In this document: one piece after another, positions 51,007 through 63,865 of the stretch
How the letters are laid out: each line of letters begins with the position of its first letter
Position numbering within the stretch: the first letter of the stretch is position 1
Source of the DNA: Nocardioides sp. TRM66260-LWL
GTDB lineage: Bacteria > Actinomycetota > Actinomycetes > Propionibacteriales > Nocardioidaceae
Assembly (NCBI RefSeq): GCF_020075545.1
Contig: NZ_JAIQZK010000002.1
Span: 62,001-126,000, forward strand
Direction: 5' to 3'
DNA: 64,000 bases
Translations under genes and position numbers: made by a program
The notes under the pieces: generated by a model
The model's input: only the letters and a program-made list of their open reading frames with translations
What the model was told of the DNA's origin: nothing
Database searches by the model: none

Positions 51007-51579
51007 ATGGTGAACCTGACGCGCATCTACACCCGCACCGGCGACGCCGGCGAGACCCGGCTCGGCGACATGAGCGTCACCACCAAGAACGACCTGCGGC
51101 TGCACGCCTACGCCGACGTCGACGAGGCCAACGCCGCGATCGGCGTCGCCCTGGCGGTCGGCGACCTCGCCCCGGACGTCGCGGCGATCCTCACCCGCGT
51201 GCAGAACGACCTCTTCGACGTCGGCGCCGACTTCTGCACCCCGATCGTCCCCGACCCCGAGTACCCCCCGCTGCGGATCACCCAGGACTACGTCGACCGG
51301 CTCGAGGCCTGGTGCGACGAGTACAACGAGCAGCTCGAGCCGCTGCGCTCGTTCATCCTCAACGGCGGCACCGCCGGCGCAGCCCACCTGCACGTGGCCC
51401 GCACCGTGGTGCGACGGGCCGAGCGCGCCGCCTGGGCGGCCTACGAGGTGCACGAGGCGACGATGAACCGCCTCGCGATCACCTACCTCAACCGGCTCTC
51501 CGACCTCGTCTTCATCCTCGCCCGCCACGCCAACCTCGAGCGCGGCGACGTGCTCTGGGTGCCGGGCGGCGAGCGCTGA
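51007..51579 (+). CDS. Cob(I)yrinic acid a,c-diamide adenosyltransferase, PduO type
   Basis: This enzyme transfers adenosyl from ATP to cob(I)alamin, making the cofactor of Ecm and methylmalonyl-CoA mutase. The 190-residue PduO-type protein shows the ATP site IYTRTGDAGETRLGDM at the N-terminus, DEANAAIGVAL, VQNDLFDVGADF and the helix-bundle signature FILNGGTAGAAHLHVARTVVRRAERAAW with NRLSDLVFILAR. ATG 51007 follows TACGCT by six bases. It works with meaB (32 kb) and ecm (48 kb). Confidence 0.95.
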   Translation: MVNLTRIYTRTGDAGETRLGDMSVTTKNDLRLHAYADVDEANAAIGVALAVGDLAPDVAAILTRVQNDLFDVGADFCTPIVPDPEYPPLRITQDYVDRLEAWCDEYNEQLEPLRSFILNGGTAGAAHLHVARTVVRRAERAAWAAYEVHEATMNRLAITYLNRLSDLVFILARHANLERGDVLWVPGGER

Positions 51580-51604
51580 GGCGAGGCCCCGGCCCGCTCA
51601 GCGC
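51573..51604. terminator. Possible bidirectional hairpin, adenosyltransferase / MFS
   Basis: Arms GCGCTGAG and CTCAGCGC (8 bp) span a 16-base loop and contain both stop codons of the convergent genes. Confidence 0.45.
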
Positions 51605-52818
51605 GCCAGGGACGGACGCAGCCGCAGCGTCCACACCGTGAGGCCGACGAGGGGCAGCACGACCCCGAGCACGCAGACCCCCGTCCAGCCGGCGCTCTCG
51701 TGCAGGACGCCGGTGAGCGCGGAGGCGACGGCGGCGGTGACGAAGACCGAGCCCATGAAGACGGTGTTGATCCGGGCCCGCGCCTCGGGGCGCAGGGCGT
51801 AGATCTCCTGCTGCGCCATCACCTGGTGGCACTGCACGGAGAGGTCGAGGAGCACGCCGGCCAGGCCGAGCAGGATCACGCTCCCCTGGCCCAGCCCCGC
51901 GAGGGCGAAGGCGCCCGCGGCGAGCAGGAACATCAGGCCGGACGCCGACCGGCCGCGGCCGGCGTCGGCGAGCCGTCCGCCGAGCGGCGCGGCCGCGGCG
52001 CCCGCCGCACCCACCAGGGCGAAGACGCCGATGCCCGCCTGGCCCAGACCGTGGTCGTCGGCGAGCTCGTAGCCGATCGCGGTCCAGAAGGCGCTGAACG
52101 CCGCGAACATCGTGGCGTGGGAGAGCGCCCGGGCGCGCAGCACCGGCTCCTCCCGCAGGATCGTGACGACCGAGGCCAGCAGCGAGCGGTAGCCGCCGTC
52201 GTGCTCGGGGCGTCGCTCGGGCAGCGTGCGCCGCAGCACGAGCGCGAGCACGACCATCAGGACGGCGGAGACCACGTAGACCGACCGCCAGCCCAGCGCG
52301 TCGGCCAGCAGGCTCGAGACCGTCCGGGCCAGCAGGATGCCCAGCAGCAGGCCGCTCATCACCCGGCCGACGACGCGGCCGCGCGCCTCCTCGGGCGCCA
52401 GGTGGGCCGCGAACGGCACCAGCACCTGGGCGACCACCGACGTCACGCCGATCAGCACCGCGAGCGCCGCGAACACCGCGAAGGACGGCGCCGCGGCCGC
52501 GCCCGCGAGGGCCACCGCCGTGCCGAGCAGCACCCGCGTGACCAGGGCGCGGTTCTCGATCAGGTCGCCGACCGGCAGCACGAGCAGGAGCGCCGCGGCG
52601 TAGCCGAGCTGGGTCAGCGTGACGACGAGGGTCGCGGTGCCGCGGCCCACGTCGAAGGAGCCGGCGATCGCGTCGAGCAGCGGCTGGGAGTAGTAGAGGT
52701 TGGCCACCGTGGCGCCGCACGCGACGGCGAGCACGAGGGTCAGGCGGCCGAGGGGGAGGTCGGCGCCGGCCGTGGTCGACGGGACGGGAGCGGGACGGGT
52801 CCGAGAGGGGCTGCTCAC
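51598..52818 (-). CDS. MFS transporter, drug-efflux type
   Basis: A 406-residue major facilitator with 12 predicted helices. It has the YnfM/arabinose-efflux-like start PLGRLTLVLAVACGATVANLYYSQPLLDAIAGSFDVG, motif LPVGDLIENRALVTRVLLGTA between TM2 and TM3, and LVQ-type helices later (LLGLAGVLLDLSVQCHQVMAQQEIY). The NLYYSQPLL motif marks the family of putative drug exporters. GTG 52818 is the best start; open frame further upstream lacks homology. Confidence 0.88.
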   Translation of the reverse strand: MSSPSRTRPAPVPSTTAGADLPLGRLTLVLAVACGATVANLYYSQPLLDAIAGSFDVGRGTATLVVTLTQLGYAAALLLVLPVGDLIENRALVTRVLLGTAVALAGAAAAPSFAVFAALAVLIGVTSVVAQVLVPFAAHLAPEEARGRVVGRVMSGLLLGILLARTVSSLLADALGWRSVYVVSAVLMVVLALVLRRTLPERRPEHDGGYRSLLASVVTILREEPVLRARALSHATMFAAFSAFWTAIGYELADDHGLGQAGIGVFALVGAAGAAAAPLGGRLADAGRGRSASGLMFLLAAGAFALAGLGQGSVILLGLAGVLLDLSVQCHQVMAQQEIYALRPEARARINTVFMGSVFVTAAVASALTGVLHESAGWTGVCVLGVVLPLVGLTVWTLRLRPSLAR

Positions 52819-52908
52819 TGCGACGTCAACCGCCGACCGCCCGGCCCGATTCCACCGCCGATCCCCCGGCGGGGTGGGCACGCGGACGGCTGACAGGATG
52901 GGCCGGTC

Positions 52909-55900
52909 ATGGACATCGCCGCCGAGCTCGCCGCCGCCGATCCCGCCGCGCTCTTCGGCGAGCGGGAGGCGCAGGCCGGCGCCGCGTACCTCGCCGAGGG
53001 GCGCATCCTCTACGCGCAGGTGGCGGGGCGCGACGACGACCGCTGGACCGCGCGCGGCTTCGCGCACGGCAGCGGACGCCAGACCTACTCGGTGTCAATG
53101 GAGGCCCGGCTGCGCTCGGGACGCCTGAGCGTCGCGACCACCTGCAGCTGTCCCGTCCACGCCCAGTGCAAGCACGGCGCCGGGCTGTTCCTGGCAGTGC
53201 GTCCGGCCCCCGAGCCGGTGGCCCGCGGCTGGCGCGAGGAGCTCGAGGACCTCGCCGCCGCCGTCGCCCCGGCTGCCCGCCCCGAGCCGAGGGCCGTGGG
53301 GCTCGAGGTCGCGTGGGAGGCCGCGCCCTACGGCGCCGGCGAGCGCCGGCTGACCCTGCGGCCGATGCGACCCGGCGCCCGGCAGGGCTGGGTGCGCACC
53401 GGGCTCGGCTGGGGCGACCTGCCCCGGGCGGCCGCCTCGGGCCAGTACGTCCCGGCCCAGCTCGCCGCGGTCGAGCGGCTGCGCGCCGCGCTGATCACCG
53501 GCGGACGCCAGTGGCACGCCACCCGGTTCAACCCGACCCTGCGCGACTTCGGGCCGGAGGTCGTCCGGCTGCTCCGCGAGGCGCGGGACGTCGGCGTGAC
53601 GCTGCTGGCGGCCGAGCCGCTGCCGCCCGTCGTCGTGCTCGACGAGCCGGCCGCCCTCGGCGTCGACGTCACCCGCGGCGAGGGCGACGCGCAGGTGCGG
53701 GTGGGGCTCACGCACGAGGGCGGCTTCTGGGCCGGGGAGCAGGTGCTGCTCGTCGGCGACCCCGCGCACAGCGCCGGGCTGCGCGACGGGGGTCGCCTGG
53801 CGCTCGTCGCCCTCGCTCGCCCCCTGCAGGGGGCGGCGCTCTCCGCCGTGCTGCGCGACGCGCCGCTGACCGTGCCGGCCGCGGAGGTCGACCAGCTCAC
53901 CGACCGCCTGGGCGCGCTGACCCGCGCCCTGCCGGTCGTCTCCACCGACGGCAGCGTCGAGGTGCCCGAGAGCCCCGCGCCGCGGCTGGAGCTCACCGTC
54001 CGCTGGCACGACGCGGTGCGCGCCGAGATCGCCTGGGACTGGCGCTACGCGAGCCTCGGCACCGTCCCGCTGGGCGCCCCGGCCACCCCCCGCCTGCTGC
54101 GCGATCCGGAGGCCGAGGAGGTCGTCGTCGCCCAGCTCGACCCGCCTCCCGGCGCGTCCCGGCAGGAGCTGGTCGGCTCGGAGGCGTTGACCCTGGCGCT
54201 GGTGTCGCTGCCCGCCTGGCGCGCGGCCGGCGTCGAGGTGGTCGAGCACGACGCCCCGACCTTCCGCGAGTCCACCGAGGCGCCGCAGATCTCCCTGGCC
54301 GTGCGCGACGAGCTGCAGACCGAGCCGGGCGACGAGCACCGTCCCGACCACACCGACTGGCTCGACCTCGAGGTGATGATCACCGTCGAGGGCCACCGCA
54401 TCCCGCTGGCGCACGTCGTCGAGGCGCTCACCCGGGGCCACACCCGGCTCGTGCTGCCCGGCGGTCTGTGGCTGAGCCTGGAGCGGCCCGAGCTGGCCCG
54501 GCTCGCCGAGGTCGTCCGCGAGGCCGCCGAGCTGCGCCCCGCCCCGGACGGCGCCGTGCGGGTCGGCACGCGCGATCTCGGGCTGTGGGCCGAGCTCGCC
54601 GACCTCGGCGCGATCGACGCGGCGGCGGCGCAGTTCGTCCGGCGGGCGCTGGCGCTGCGCGACCTCACCGAGGTGCCCCGGCCGGAGCCGACCGGCGTCA
54701 CGACGGAGCTGCGGGGCTACCAGCGCGAGGGCTTCTGGTGGCTCGCGCTGCTGTGGGAGCACGGCCTCGGCGGCGTGCTCGCCGACGACATGGGGCTGGG
54801 CAAGACCCTGCAGGTGCTCGCGCTGATCGCCCATGCGCGGGCGCGGGACGCCGGCCCGTTCCTCGTCGTCGCGCCCACCAGCGTCGTGCCGGGGTGGGTG
54901 GAGCAGGCCGCGCGTCACACGCCCGGACTCCGCGTGGTCGGCATCGACTCCGGCCGGCGCGGCGGCCCCGGGCTGGCGGAGCTCGCGCGGGAGGCCGACG
55001 TCGTCGTCACCAGCTACACCCTGCTGCGTCTGGACGCCGCCGCCTACCACGCGCTGGAGTGGGGCGGGCTGGTGCTCGACGAGGCGCAGCAGGTGAAGAA
55101 CCACCGCAGCCAGGCCCACGCCGCGGTCCGGGGCGTGCGGGCGCCGTTCGCGCTCGCGGTGACGGGTACCCCGTTCGAGAACCGGCTGATGGAGCTGTGG
55201 TCGCTGCTCTCGATCGTCGCTCCGGGGCTCTACCCGCGGCCGCGGGCCTTCCAGGAGTCGGTCGTCCGGCCGGTCGAGCGCAACGGCGACGCCGCCGCGC
55301 TGGCCCGCCTGACCCGCCGGATCAAGCCGTTCGTGCTGCGCCGCACCAAGGAGCGGGTCGCCGCCGACCTGCCGCCCAAGCAGGTGCAGGTGCTGCCGGT
55401 GGAGCTCTCCGCCCGGCATCGACGCGTCTACGACACCCACCTGAACCGCGAGCGGCAGCGGATCCTCGGCCTGGTCACCGACGACTTCGACCGCAACCGC
55501 GTCGCGATCCTGGCCGCCCTGACCCGGCTGCGCCAGCTCGCCCTGGACCCCGCCCTGGTCGACGAGGACCACGCCGAGGTCGGCTCCGAGAAGGTCGAGG
55601 TGCTCGTCGAGCACCTGCGCGAGCTCGCCGCCGAGGGCCACCGCGCGCTCGTCTTCAGCCAGTTCACCTCGTTCCTGCGCCGCGTCCGCGAGCGGCTCGA
55701 GGCCGAGGGCCTCGGCTACGCCTACCTCGACGGCTCGACCCAGCGCCGCGGCGAGGTGGTCGAGCGCTTCCGGGCGGGCGACGCCCCGGTGTTCCTGATC
55801 AGCCTCAAGGCCGGCGGCACCGGCCTGACGCTCACCGAGGCCGACTACGTCTTCGTGCTCGACCCGTGGTGGAACCCCGCGGTGGAGGCCCAGGCCATCG

Positions 55901-56088
55901 ATCGCAGCCACCGCATCGGCCAGCAGCGGGCGGTGCACGTGTACCGGCTCGTCGCCACCGGCACGATCGAGGAGAAGGTGCTCGCGCTGCAGGAGCGCAA
56001 GGCGCAGCTGTTCGCGCAGGTCGTCGATGGCGAGGGCGCGCTCTCCGAGGCGATCACCGCCGACGACGTCCGCGGTCTGCTGGGCTAG
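52909..56088 (+). CDS. SWI2/SNF2-family DNA-dependent ATPase with SWIM finger
   Basis: A 1059-residue Rad54/HepA-like protein. It has a SWIM zinc finger near residues 57-103 (CSCPVHAQCKHGAGL), a middle region (about 110-580), the SNF2 ATPase core: Walker A LADDMGLGKTLQVL (about 626-639), VAPTSVVPGWVEQ, DEAQ box LVLDEAQQVKN, TGTPFENRLMELWSLL, and the helicase C-terminal domain with FSQFTSFLRRVRERLE, YLDGSTQRR, LISLKAGGTGLTLTEAD and DRSHRIGQQRAVHVYRLV. Such proteins remodel DNA-protein complexes, probably in transcription or repair. Its TAG stop overlaps the next gene's stop by four bases on the opposite strand. Confidence 0.94.
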   Translation: MDIAAELAAADPAALFGEREAQAGAAYLAEGRILYAQVAGRDDDRWTARGFAHGSGRQTYSVSMEARLRSGRLSVATTCSCPVHAQCKHGAGLFLAVRPAPEPVARGWREELEDLAAAVAPAARPEPRAVGLEVAWEAAPYGAGERRLTLRPMRPGARQGWVRTGLGWGDLPRAAASGQYVPAQLAAVERLRAALITGGRQWHATRFNPTLRDFGPEVVRLLREARDVGVTLLAAEPLPPVVVLDEPAALGVDVTRGEGDAQVRVGLTHEGGFWAGEQVLLVGDPAHSAGLRDGGRLALVALARPLQGAALSAVLRDAPLTVPAAEVDQLTDRLGALTRALPVVSTDGSVEVPESPAPRLELTVRWHDAVRAEIAWDWRYASLGTVPLGAPATPRLLRDPEAEEVVVAQLDPPPGASRQELVGSEALTLALVSLPAWRAAGVEVVEHDAPTFRESTEAPQISLAVRDELQTEPGDEHRPDHTDWLDLEVMITVEGHRIPLAHVVEALTRGHTRLVLPGGLWLSLERPELARLAEVVREAAELRPAPDGAVRVGTRDLGLWAELADLGAIDAAAAQFVRRALALRDLTEVPRPEPTGVTTELRGYQREGFWWLALLWEHGLGGVLADDMGLGKTLQVLALIAHARARDAGPFLVVAPTSVVPGWVEQAARHTPGLRVVGIDSGRRGGPGLAELAREADVVVTSYTLLRLDAAAYHALEWGGLVLDEAQQVKNHRSQAHAAVRGVRAPFALAVTGTPFENRLMELWSLLSIVAPGLYPRPRAFQESVVRPVERNGDAAALARLTRRIKPFVLRRTKERVAADLPPKQVQVLPVELSARHRRVYDTHLNRERQRILGLVTDDFDRNRVAILAALTRLRQLALDPALVDEDHAEVGSEKVEVLVEHLRELAAEGHRALVFSQFTSFLRRVRERLEAEGLGYAYLDGSTQRRGEVVERFRAGDAPVFLISLKAGGTGLTLTEADYVFVLDPWWNPAVEAQAIDRSHRIGQQRAVHVYRLVATGTIEEKVLALQERKAQLFAQVVDGEGALSEAITADDVRGLLG

Positions 56089-57314
56089 GCCGGGGCTGTC
56101 CCGGGCGCGCGTCGCACGGCGGCCACCGTCAGCGCCGCCGGCACCATGAGCACGGCGACGGCCAGCAGCGACTCCAGCGTGCCGACGGCGTCGCCGAGCC
56201 GGCCCAGCAGCGGCGGCCCGGCCAGGAACGCGCCGTAGCCGATCGTCGAGACGACGCCGACCCGCAGCGCCGAGCGCTCGGGATCGTCGGCCGCCGCGCT
56301 CATGCCGACCGGGAAGCCGAGGGACGCGCCGAGGCCCCAGAGCAGGATCCCGACCACGGCCACCGCTCCCCCGGCGACGCCGTCGATCCGCGAGGCCCCC
56401 ACCGTCAGCAGCACGCCGACCCCGGCGGCGGCCGAGCACGCCCAGAGCACGGGGGCCCGGCCGACCCGGTCCAGCGCCACCGGGCCGAGCAAGCGGCCGG
56501 TGGTCATCGCGACGACGAACGTCGCGAAGCCGGCCACGCCGAGCCAGTGCGGGGCGCCGTAGCCGTCGATCAGCCCCAGCGTCAGCCAGTCGTTGGCCGA
56601 GCCCTCCACCACCGCGAACGCCAGCACCATGACGCCGATCGCCAGCGTCCGGGGCTCGGTCCAGGGCGAGCGGCCGGCCCGGCGCGCCGTGGGGTCGGCA
56701 CCGTCGTCCTGCCTGCCCTCGGCATCCCCCGCGGCGCCCCCGATCGCCGCAACGCGGGCCGAGGCGAAGCCGGCCGTGGCCGACAGCGTCGCCGCCGCCA
56801 CCAGCACCGCACCGCCGACCAGGTGCGCCAACAGCGGGACGTCCAGCGCCGTGACGACGATGCCGACCCCGGCGCCGGCGAAGGACCCGAGGCTCCAGCC
56901 GGCGTGGAAGCGCGGCATGATCGTGCGGCCGAGACCGCGCTCGACCTCCGCCGCCTCGACGTTCATGGCGACGTCCCAGCTGCCCACGCCGGCGCCGTAG
57001 AGGAACCAGCCCGCGGCCGTGACCGGCACGCTGCCCGCCGCGACCCCGAGACCGGCCACCACGAGGCCCACGACGTCGAGGCCGAGGCCGAGACGGACGA
57101 TCGAGGCGGCGCCGAACCGCGCCACCAGCCGCCCGGTGAGCGGCAGGGCCAGCAGGGAGCCGGCGGAGATCGCCAGCAGCAGGACGCCGAGCGCCCCGTT
57201 GCTCAGGGACAGCCCCGAGCGGACGTCGGCCAGCCGGGAGACCAGGCAGGCGAACAGGAACCCGTTCGCCCCGAAGACGACCGCCACGGCGACGCGGGGC
57301 TCGAGCGTCCTCAC
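56085..57314 (-). CDS. MFS transporter, YbjJ-like
   Basis: A 409-residue 12-helix major facilitator of the YbjJ/fucose-permease-like branch: GANGFLFACLVSRLADVRSGLSLSNGALGVLLLAISAGSLLALPLTGRLVARFG, then FHAGWSLGSFAGAGVG and a hydrophilic central loop (about 190-225) before SANDWLTLGLIDGYG. Substrate unknown. GTG 57314 overlaps the DUF2550 stop by four bases (GTGA), so it is translationally coupled to it. At its 3' end it overlaps the convergent SNF2 gene by four bases. Confidence 0.87.
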   Translation of the reverse strand: MRTLEPRVAVAVVFGANGFLFACLVSRLADVRSGLSLSNGALGVLLLAISAGSLLALPLTGRLVARFGAASIVRLGLGLDVVGLVVAGLGVAAGSVPVTAAGWFLYGAGVGSWDVAMNVEAAEVERGLGRTIMPRFHAGWSLGSFAGAGVGIVVTALDVPLLAHLVGGAVLVAAATLSATAGFASARVAAIGGAAGDAEGRQDDGADPTARRAGRSPWTEPRTLAIGVMVLAFAVVEGSANDWLTLGLIDGYGAPHWLGVAGFATFVVAMTTGRLLGPVALDRVGRAPVLWACSAAAGVGVLLTVGASRIDGVAGGAVAVVGILLWGLGASLGFPVGMSAAADDPERSALRVGVVSTIGYGAFLAGPPLLGRLGDAVGTLESLLAVAVLMVPAALTVAAVRRAPGTAPA

Positions 57315-57748
57315 GGCATCTGGGCGCCCGGCGGCTTCGCCTCGAGCCAGGCCTGGAAGCCGGTGAGCGAGGCCGGCGCCATCGCCAGCTCGACGTCGCC
57401 GACCGGACCCTCGCACACGATCACGACGTGGTCGGGGTAGAGCGACATCTCCTCGGGGCCGACGGCGTCGCGTCGACCCGCGTACACCAGGTCCGAGCGC
57501 TCCCAGGAGATCTTCGGCCGGGCGGCGAGGGAGAAGAAGCGGAACCACTCCAGCCGCTCGCCGGAGTAGCGCCCGACCCCGAGCAGCCAACCGCGCCCGG
57601 TCCGAGTGGACCGGGCGCGGTAGCTGAGCTCGAAGGTGCCGCCGTCACGGGCGATGACCCGACGCCGCACGACCAGGGCGAGGCCGTAGGCGACGAACAG
57701 CCCGAGGAGCGCGCCGACGGCGTCGAGCGCGAGCTCCCACCACGGCAT
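57311..57748 (-). CDS. DUF2550 family membrane-anchored protein
   Basis: A 145-residue protein with one N-terminal membrane helix (about 5-27, ELALDAVGALLGLFVAYGLALVV) and a cytoplasmic DUF2550 domain (GTFELSYRARSTRTGRGWLLGVGRYSGERLEWFRFFSLAARPKISWERSDLVYAGRR). Function unknown; the gene follows atpC across actinobacteria, as here (29-base gap), and could be part of the ATP synthase transcript. Confidence 0.9.
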   Translation of the reverse strand: MPWWELALDAVGALLGLFVAYGLALVVRRRVIARDGGTFELSYRARSTRTGRGWLLGVGRYSGERLEWFRFFSLAARPKISWERSDLVYAGRRDAVGPEEMSLYPDHVVIVCEGPVGDVELAMAPASLTGFQAWLEAKPPGAQMP

Positions 57749-57777
57749 CCGGACTCCCTACGACGGTTGCGGGGAGC

Positions 57778-58178
57778 CTAGCGGGTCGCCGCGCGCGCCT
57801 TCTCGACGGCCCTGATGCGGGCCTCGGCCTGACGGATCCGCTGCTCCCGCTCGTCGCCGGCCGGCAGGGCCTCCGCCTCGGCGAGCGCGGTCTCCGACTC
57901 GTCCAGGGCGATCTCCTCGGCGAGCAGCACACGCTCGGAGAGGATCGAGACGCGGTCCTGCGCCACCGAGAGGAAGCCGCCGTCGACGGTGGCGACGACG
58001 ACCCCCTCGGCGGTGTTGATCTCCACCACGGCGTCGGTGAGCAGCGAGAGCAGCGGCGCGTGCCCGGGGAGCACGCCCACGTCGCCCTCGACGGTCCGGG
58101 CGATCACCATCGTCGCCTGACCGGACCACACGATGCGGTCGGCGGCGACGAGGGCGATCTCGAGGACGGCGTCGCTCA

Positions 58179-58179
<1 letters not shown>
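57778..58179 (-). CDS. atpC: ATP synthase F1 epsilon subunit
   Basis: Epsilon is part of the rotor's central stalk and limits ATP hydrolysis. The 133-residue protein has the N-terminal beta-sandwich (VLEIALVAADRIVWSGQATMVIARTVEGDVGVLPGHAPLLSLL) and a C-terminal helical hairpin (ESETALAEAEAL..., about 95-133). The ATG shares one base with the atpD stop (TGATG). Confidence 0.96.
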
Positions 58180-59648
<1,469 letters not shown>

Positions 59649-60566
59649 TCAATCGCTGGCGGCGGTGGCATCGGCCAGCGCGTTGACGCCACCGACGATC
59701 TCGCTGATTTCCTGGGTGATGCCGGCCTGGCGGGCCTGGTTGGCGATGCGCCGGTACTTCTTGATGAGCTCGTCGGCGTTGTCGGTGGCCGACTTCATCG
59801 CCTTCTGCCGGGCCGCGAGCTCGGACGCCGCGGCCTGCAGGAGGCAGAAGAAGATGCGGCTCTGCACGTACTGCGGGAGCAGCCCGTCGAGGACGGCCTC
59901 GGCCGACGGCTCGAACTCGTACAGCGGCAGCAGCTCGCCCTCGGCGGGCGGCTCGGTGCCCTCGACGACCTCCAGCGGCAGCAGGCGCACCGCGGTGGGC
60001 TCCTGCGTCAGCATCGAGACGAAGCGGGTGTAGACGACGTGGACCTCGTCGACGTCGACGCCCTCGCCGCCCTCCTCCGCGAGGAAGGCCGCGATCAGCG
60101 TCTCGCCGATCTCGGCGGCGACGTCGTAGCTCGGCTGGTCGGAGAAGCCGGTCCACGCCTGCACGACCGGACGGTTGCGGAAGCGGAAGTACGCCTCGCC
60201 CTTGCGTCCGGCGATGTAGGTGAGCACCTGCTTGCCCTCGTCGCGGAGCTTCTCGGCCAGCCGCTCGGACTCCTTGAGCACGCTCGAGGAGTACGCGCCG
60301 GCGAGGCCGCGGTCGCTCGTGACGACGAGGATCGCCGCCCGACGGGGGTTCTCCGGCTCGGTGGTGAGCGGGTGGTCGACGTTCGAGAACGTCGCCACCG
60401 CCGACACCGCCCGGGTCAGCTCGCGCGCGTAGGGCGCGGCCGCCTGGGCCCGCTGCTGCGCCTTGATGATGCGGGACGCAGCGATGAGCTCCATGGCGCG
60501 CGTGATCTTCTTCATCGACTCCGTCGACTTGATCCGCGCGCGGTACTCGCGCAGCGAAACGGCCAC
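59649..60566 (-). CDS. atpG: ATP synthase F1 gamma subunit
   Basis: Gamma is the rotating central shaft. The 305-residue protein has the N-terminal coiled coil ([32 protein letters not shown]), the nucleotide-like central domain ([20 protein letters not shown]) and the C-terminal helix ([36 protein letters not shown]). GTG 60566 begins one base after the atpA stop. Confidence 0.97.
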   Translation of the reverse strand: MAVSLREYRARIKSTESMKKITRAMELIAASRIIKAQQRAQAAAPYARELTRAVSAVATFSNVDHPLTTEPENPRRAAILVVTSDRGLAGAYSSSVLKESERLAEKLRDEGKQVLTYIAGRKGEAYFRFRNRPVVQAWTGFSDQPSYDVAAEIGETLIAAFLAEEGGEGVDVDEVHVVYTRFVSMLTQEPTAVRLLPLEVVEGTEPPAEGELLPLYEFEPSAEAVLDGLLPQYVQSRIFFCLLQAAASELAARQKAMKSATDNADELIKKYRRIANQARQAGITQEISEIVGGVNALADATAASD

Positions 60567-60567
60567 G

Positions 60568-62196
<1,629 letters not shown>

Positions 62197-62252
62197 GGTG
62201 GTGCCTTCTCTCTTGTCTGTCGTCGAAGTCGTGGGCGGCTGGGGCGGGAGGC

Positions 62253-63070
62253 TCAGCCGGCGAGGCGGCGCGTGGCCTCGTCGAGGCGGCTGGAGACGGT
62301 GCCGTCGATGACGTCGTCCCCGATCTCGACCCGGATGCCGCCGATGACGCTGGGGTCGACCAGCAGGTTGAGGTGGACCGGTCGGCCGTACTGACGCGCG
62401 AGCGCGTCGGCGAGCCGGGTGCGGTCGGCGTCGGAGAGCGGACGGGCCACGCGGACGGTGGCGACGCTCTCGCCGTGCACCTCCGAGGCGACCCGCTGGA
62501 ACTCGTGCAGGGCCACGGCCACCGTGCGGTGGCTGCTGGCCACGGCCCGGACGGCCAGGGCGACCGTGCTGGGCAGGGCCTTGCCGCCGAGGAGGTCCTC
62601 GATCAGCGACGCCTTCGCGGCCGTGGTGCGAGCCGGGTCGGCGAGCGCGTCACGCAGCTCGGGAGCGTGCTTGACCGCCTCGCCGAAGGAGAACAGCTCG
62701 TCGGCGAGCCGCCCGGACTCGGCACCGGCCGAGCGGACCGAGGCCACCACCGAGAGGTGCTCCAGGGCGTCGGCGAGGTCGCGGGTGGAGGTCCACCGCT
62801 TGATCACCGCCGTGGCCACCAGCTCGAGGGTCTCGGACCGCAGCCGCGGACCGAGCACCTCGCGCACCAGGCCGGACTTGGCCTCCGAGGCGATCGAGCC
62901 GTCGGTGAGGAAGCGCCGCAGCGCACCCTCCGCACGCAGGGTCTCGGCGACGTCGAAGAGCTCGCGCCCCACGACGGCGGCGGTCTCCTGCGAGCCGGAG
63001 ACGGCACCGGCCAGGGCCTGGTCGAGCGCGGCGACGGCGTCGGCCGAGCCGCCTCGGAAGCCTCGTGCCA

Positions 63071-63071
<1 letters not shown>
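62253..63071 (-). CDS. atpH: ATP synthase delta subunit (OSCP)
   Basis: Delta joins the peripheral stalk to the top of F1. The 272-residue protein is longer than the E. coli form (about 177), as usual in actinobacteria. Its C-terminal half carries the OSCP pattern (SVVASVR..., [57 protein letters not shown]). The ATG overlaps the atpF stop by one base. Confidence 0.96.
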
Positions 63072-63637
<566 letters not shown>

Positions 63638-63655
63638 CTAGTCAGCCTCCGCGAA

Positions 63656-63865
63656 TCAGGGCTGGAGGACGAACGCGAGCGCCAGCGAGATGATGAAGAA
63701 CTGCTCGGCGAGCACGAAGCCGAAGATGGCGATGCTCTGGAGTCGGCCCTGCGCCTCCGGCTGACGGGCGACGCCCGAGACGTACGCGGCGAAGATCAGG
63801 CCGACGCCGATCGCCGGGCCGATGGCGGCCAGGCCGAGGCCGATCATGTTCAGGGTGCCACCCAT
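63656..63865 (-). CDS. atpE: ATP synthase Fo c subunit
   Basis: The c subunit builds the proton-driven rotor ring. The 69-residue hairpin has helix 1 (Gly-rich, [24 protein letters not shown]), the polar loop R34-Q-P-E37, and helix 2 with the proton-carrying Glu at E54 (FVLAEQFFI). ATG 63865 is set by GAAAGGAAAC upstream. The 135 bases from here to the window edge contain imperfect 9-bp repeats (GTGCTGCGG type, about 63940-63980) and no recognisable end of atpB, which is expected further right. Confidence 0.97.
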   Translation of the reverse strand: MGGTLNMIGLGLAAIGPAIGVGLIFAAYVSGVARQPEAQGRLQSIAIFGFVLAEQFFIISLALAFVLQP

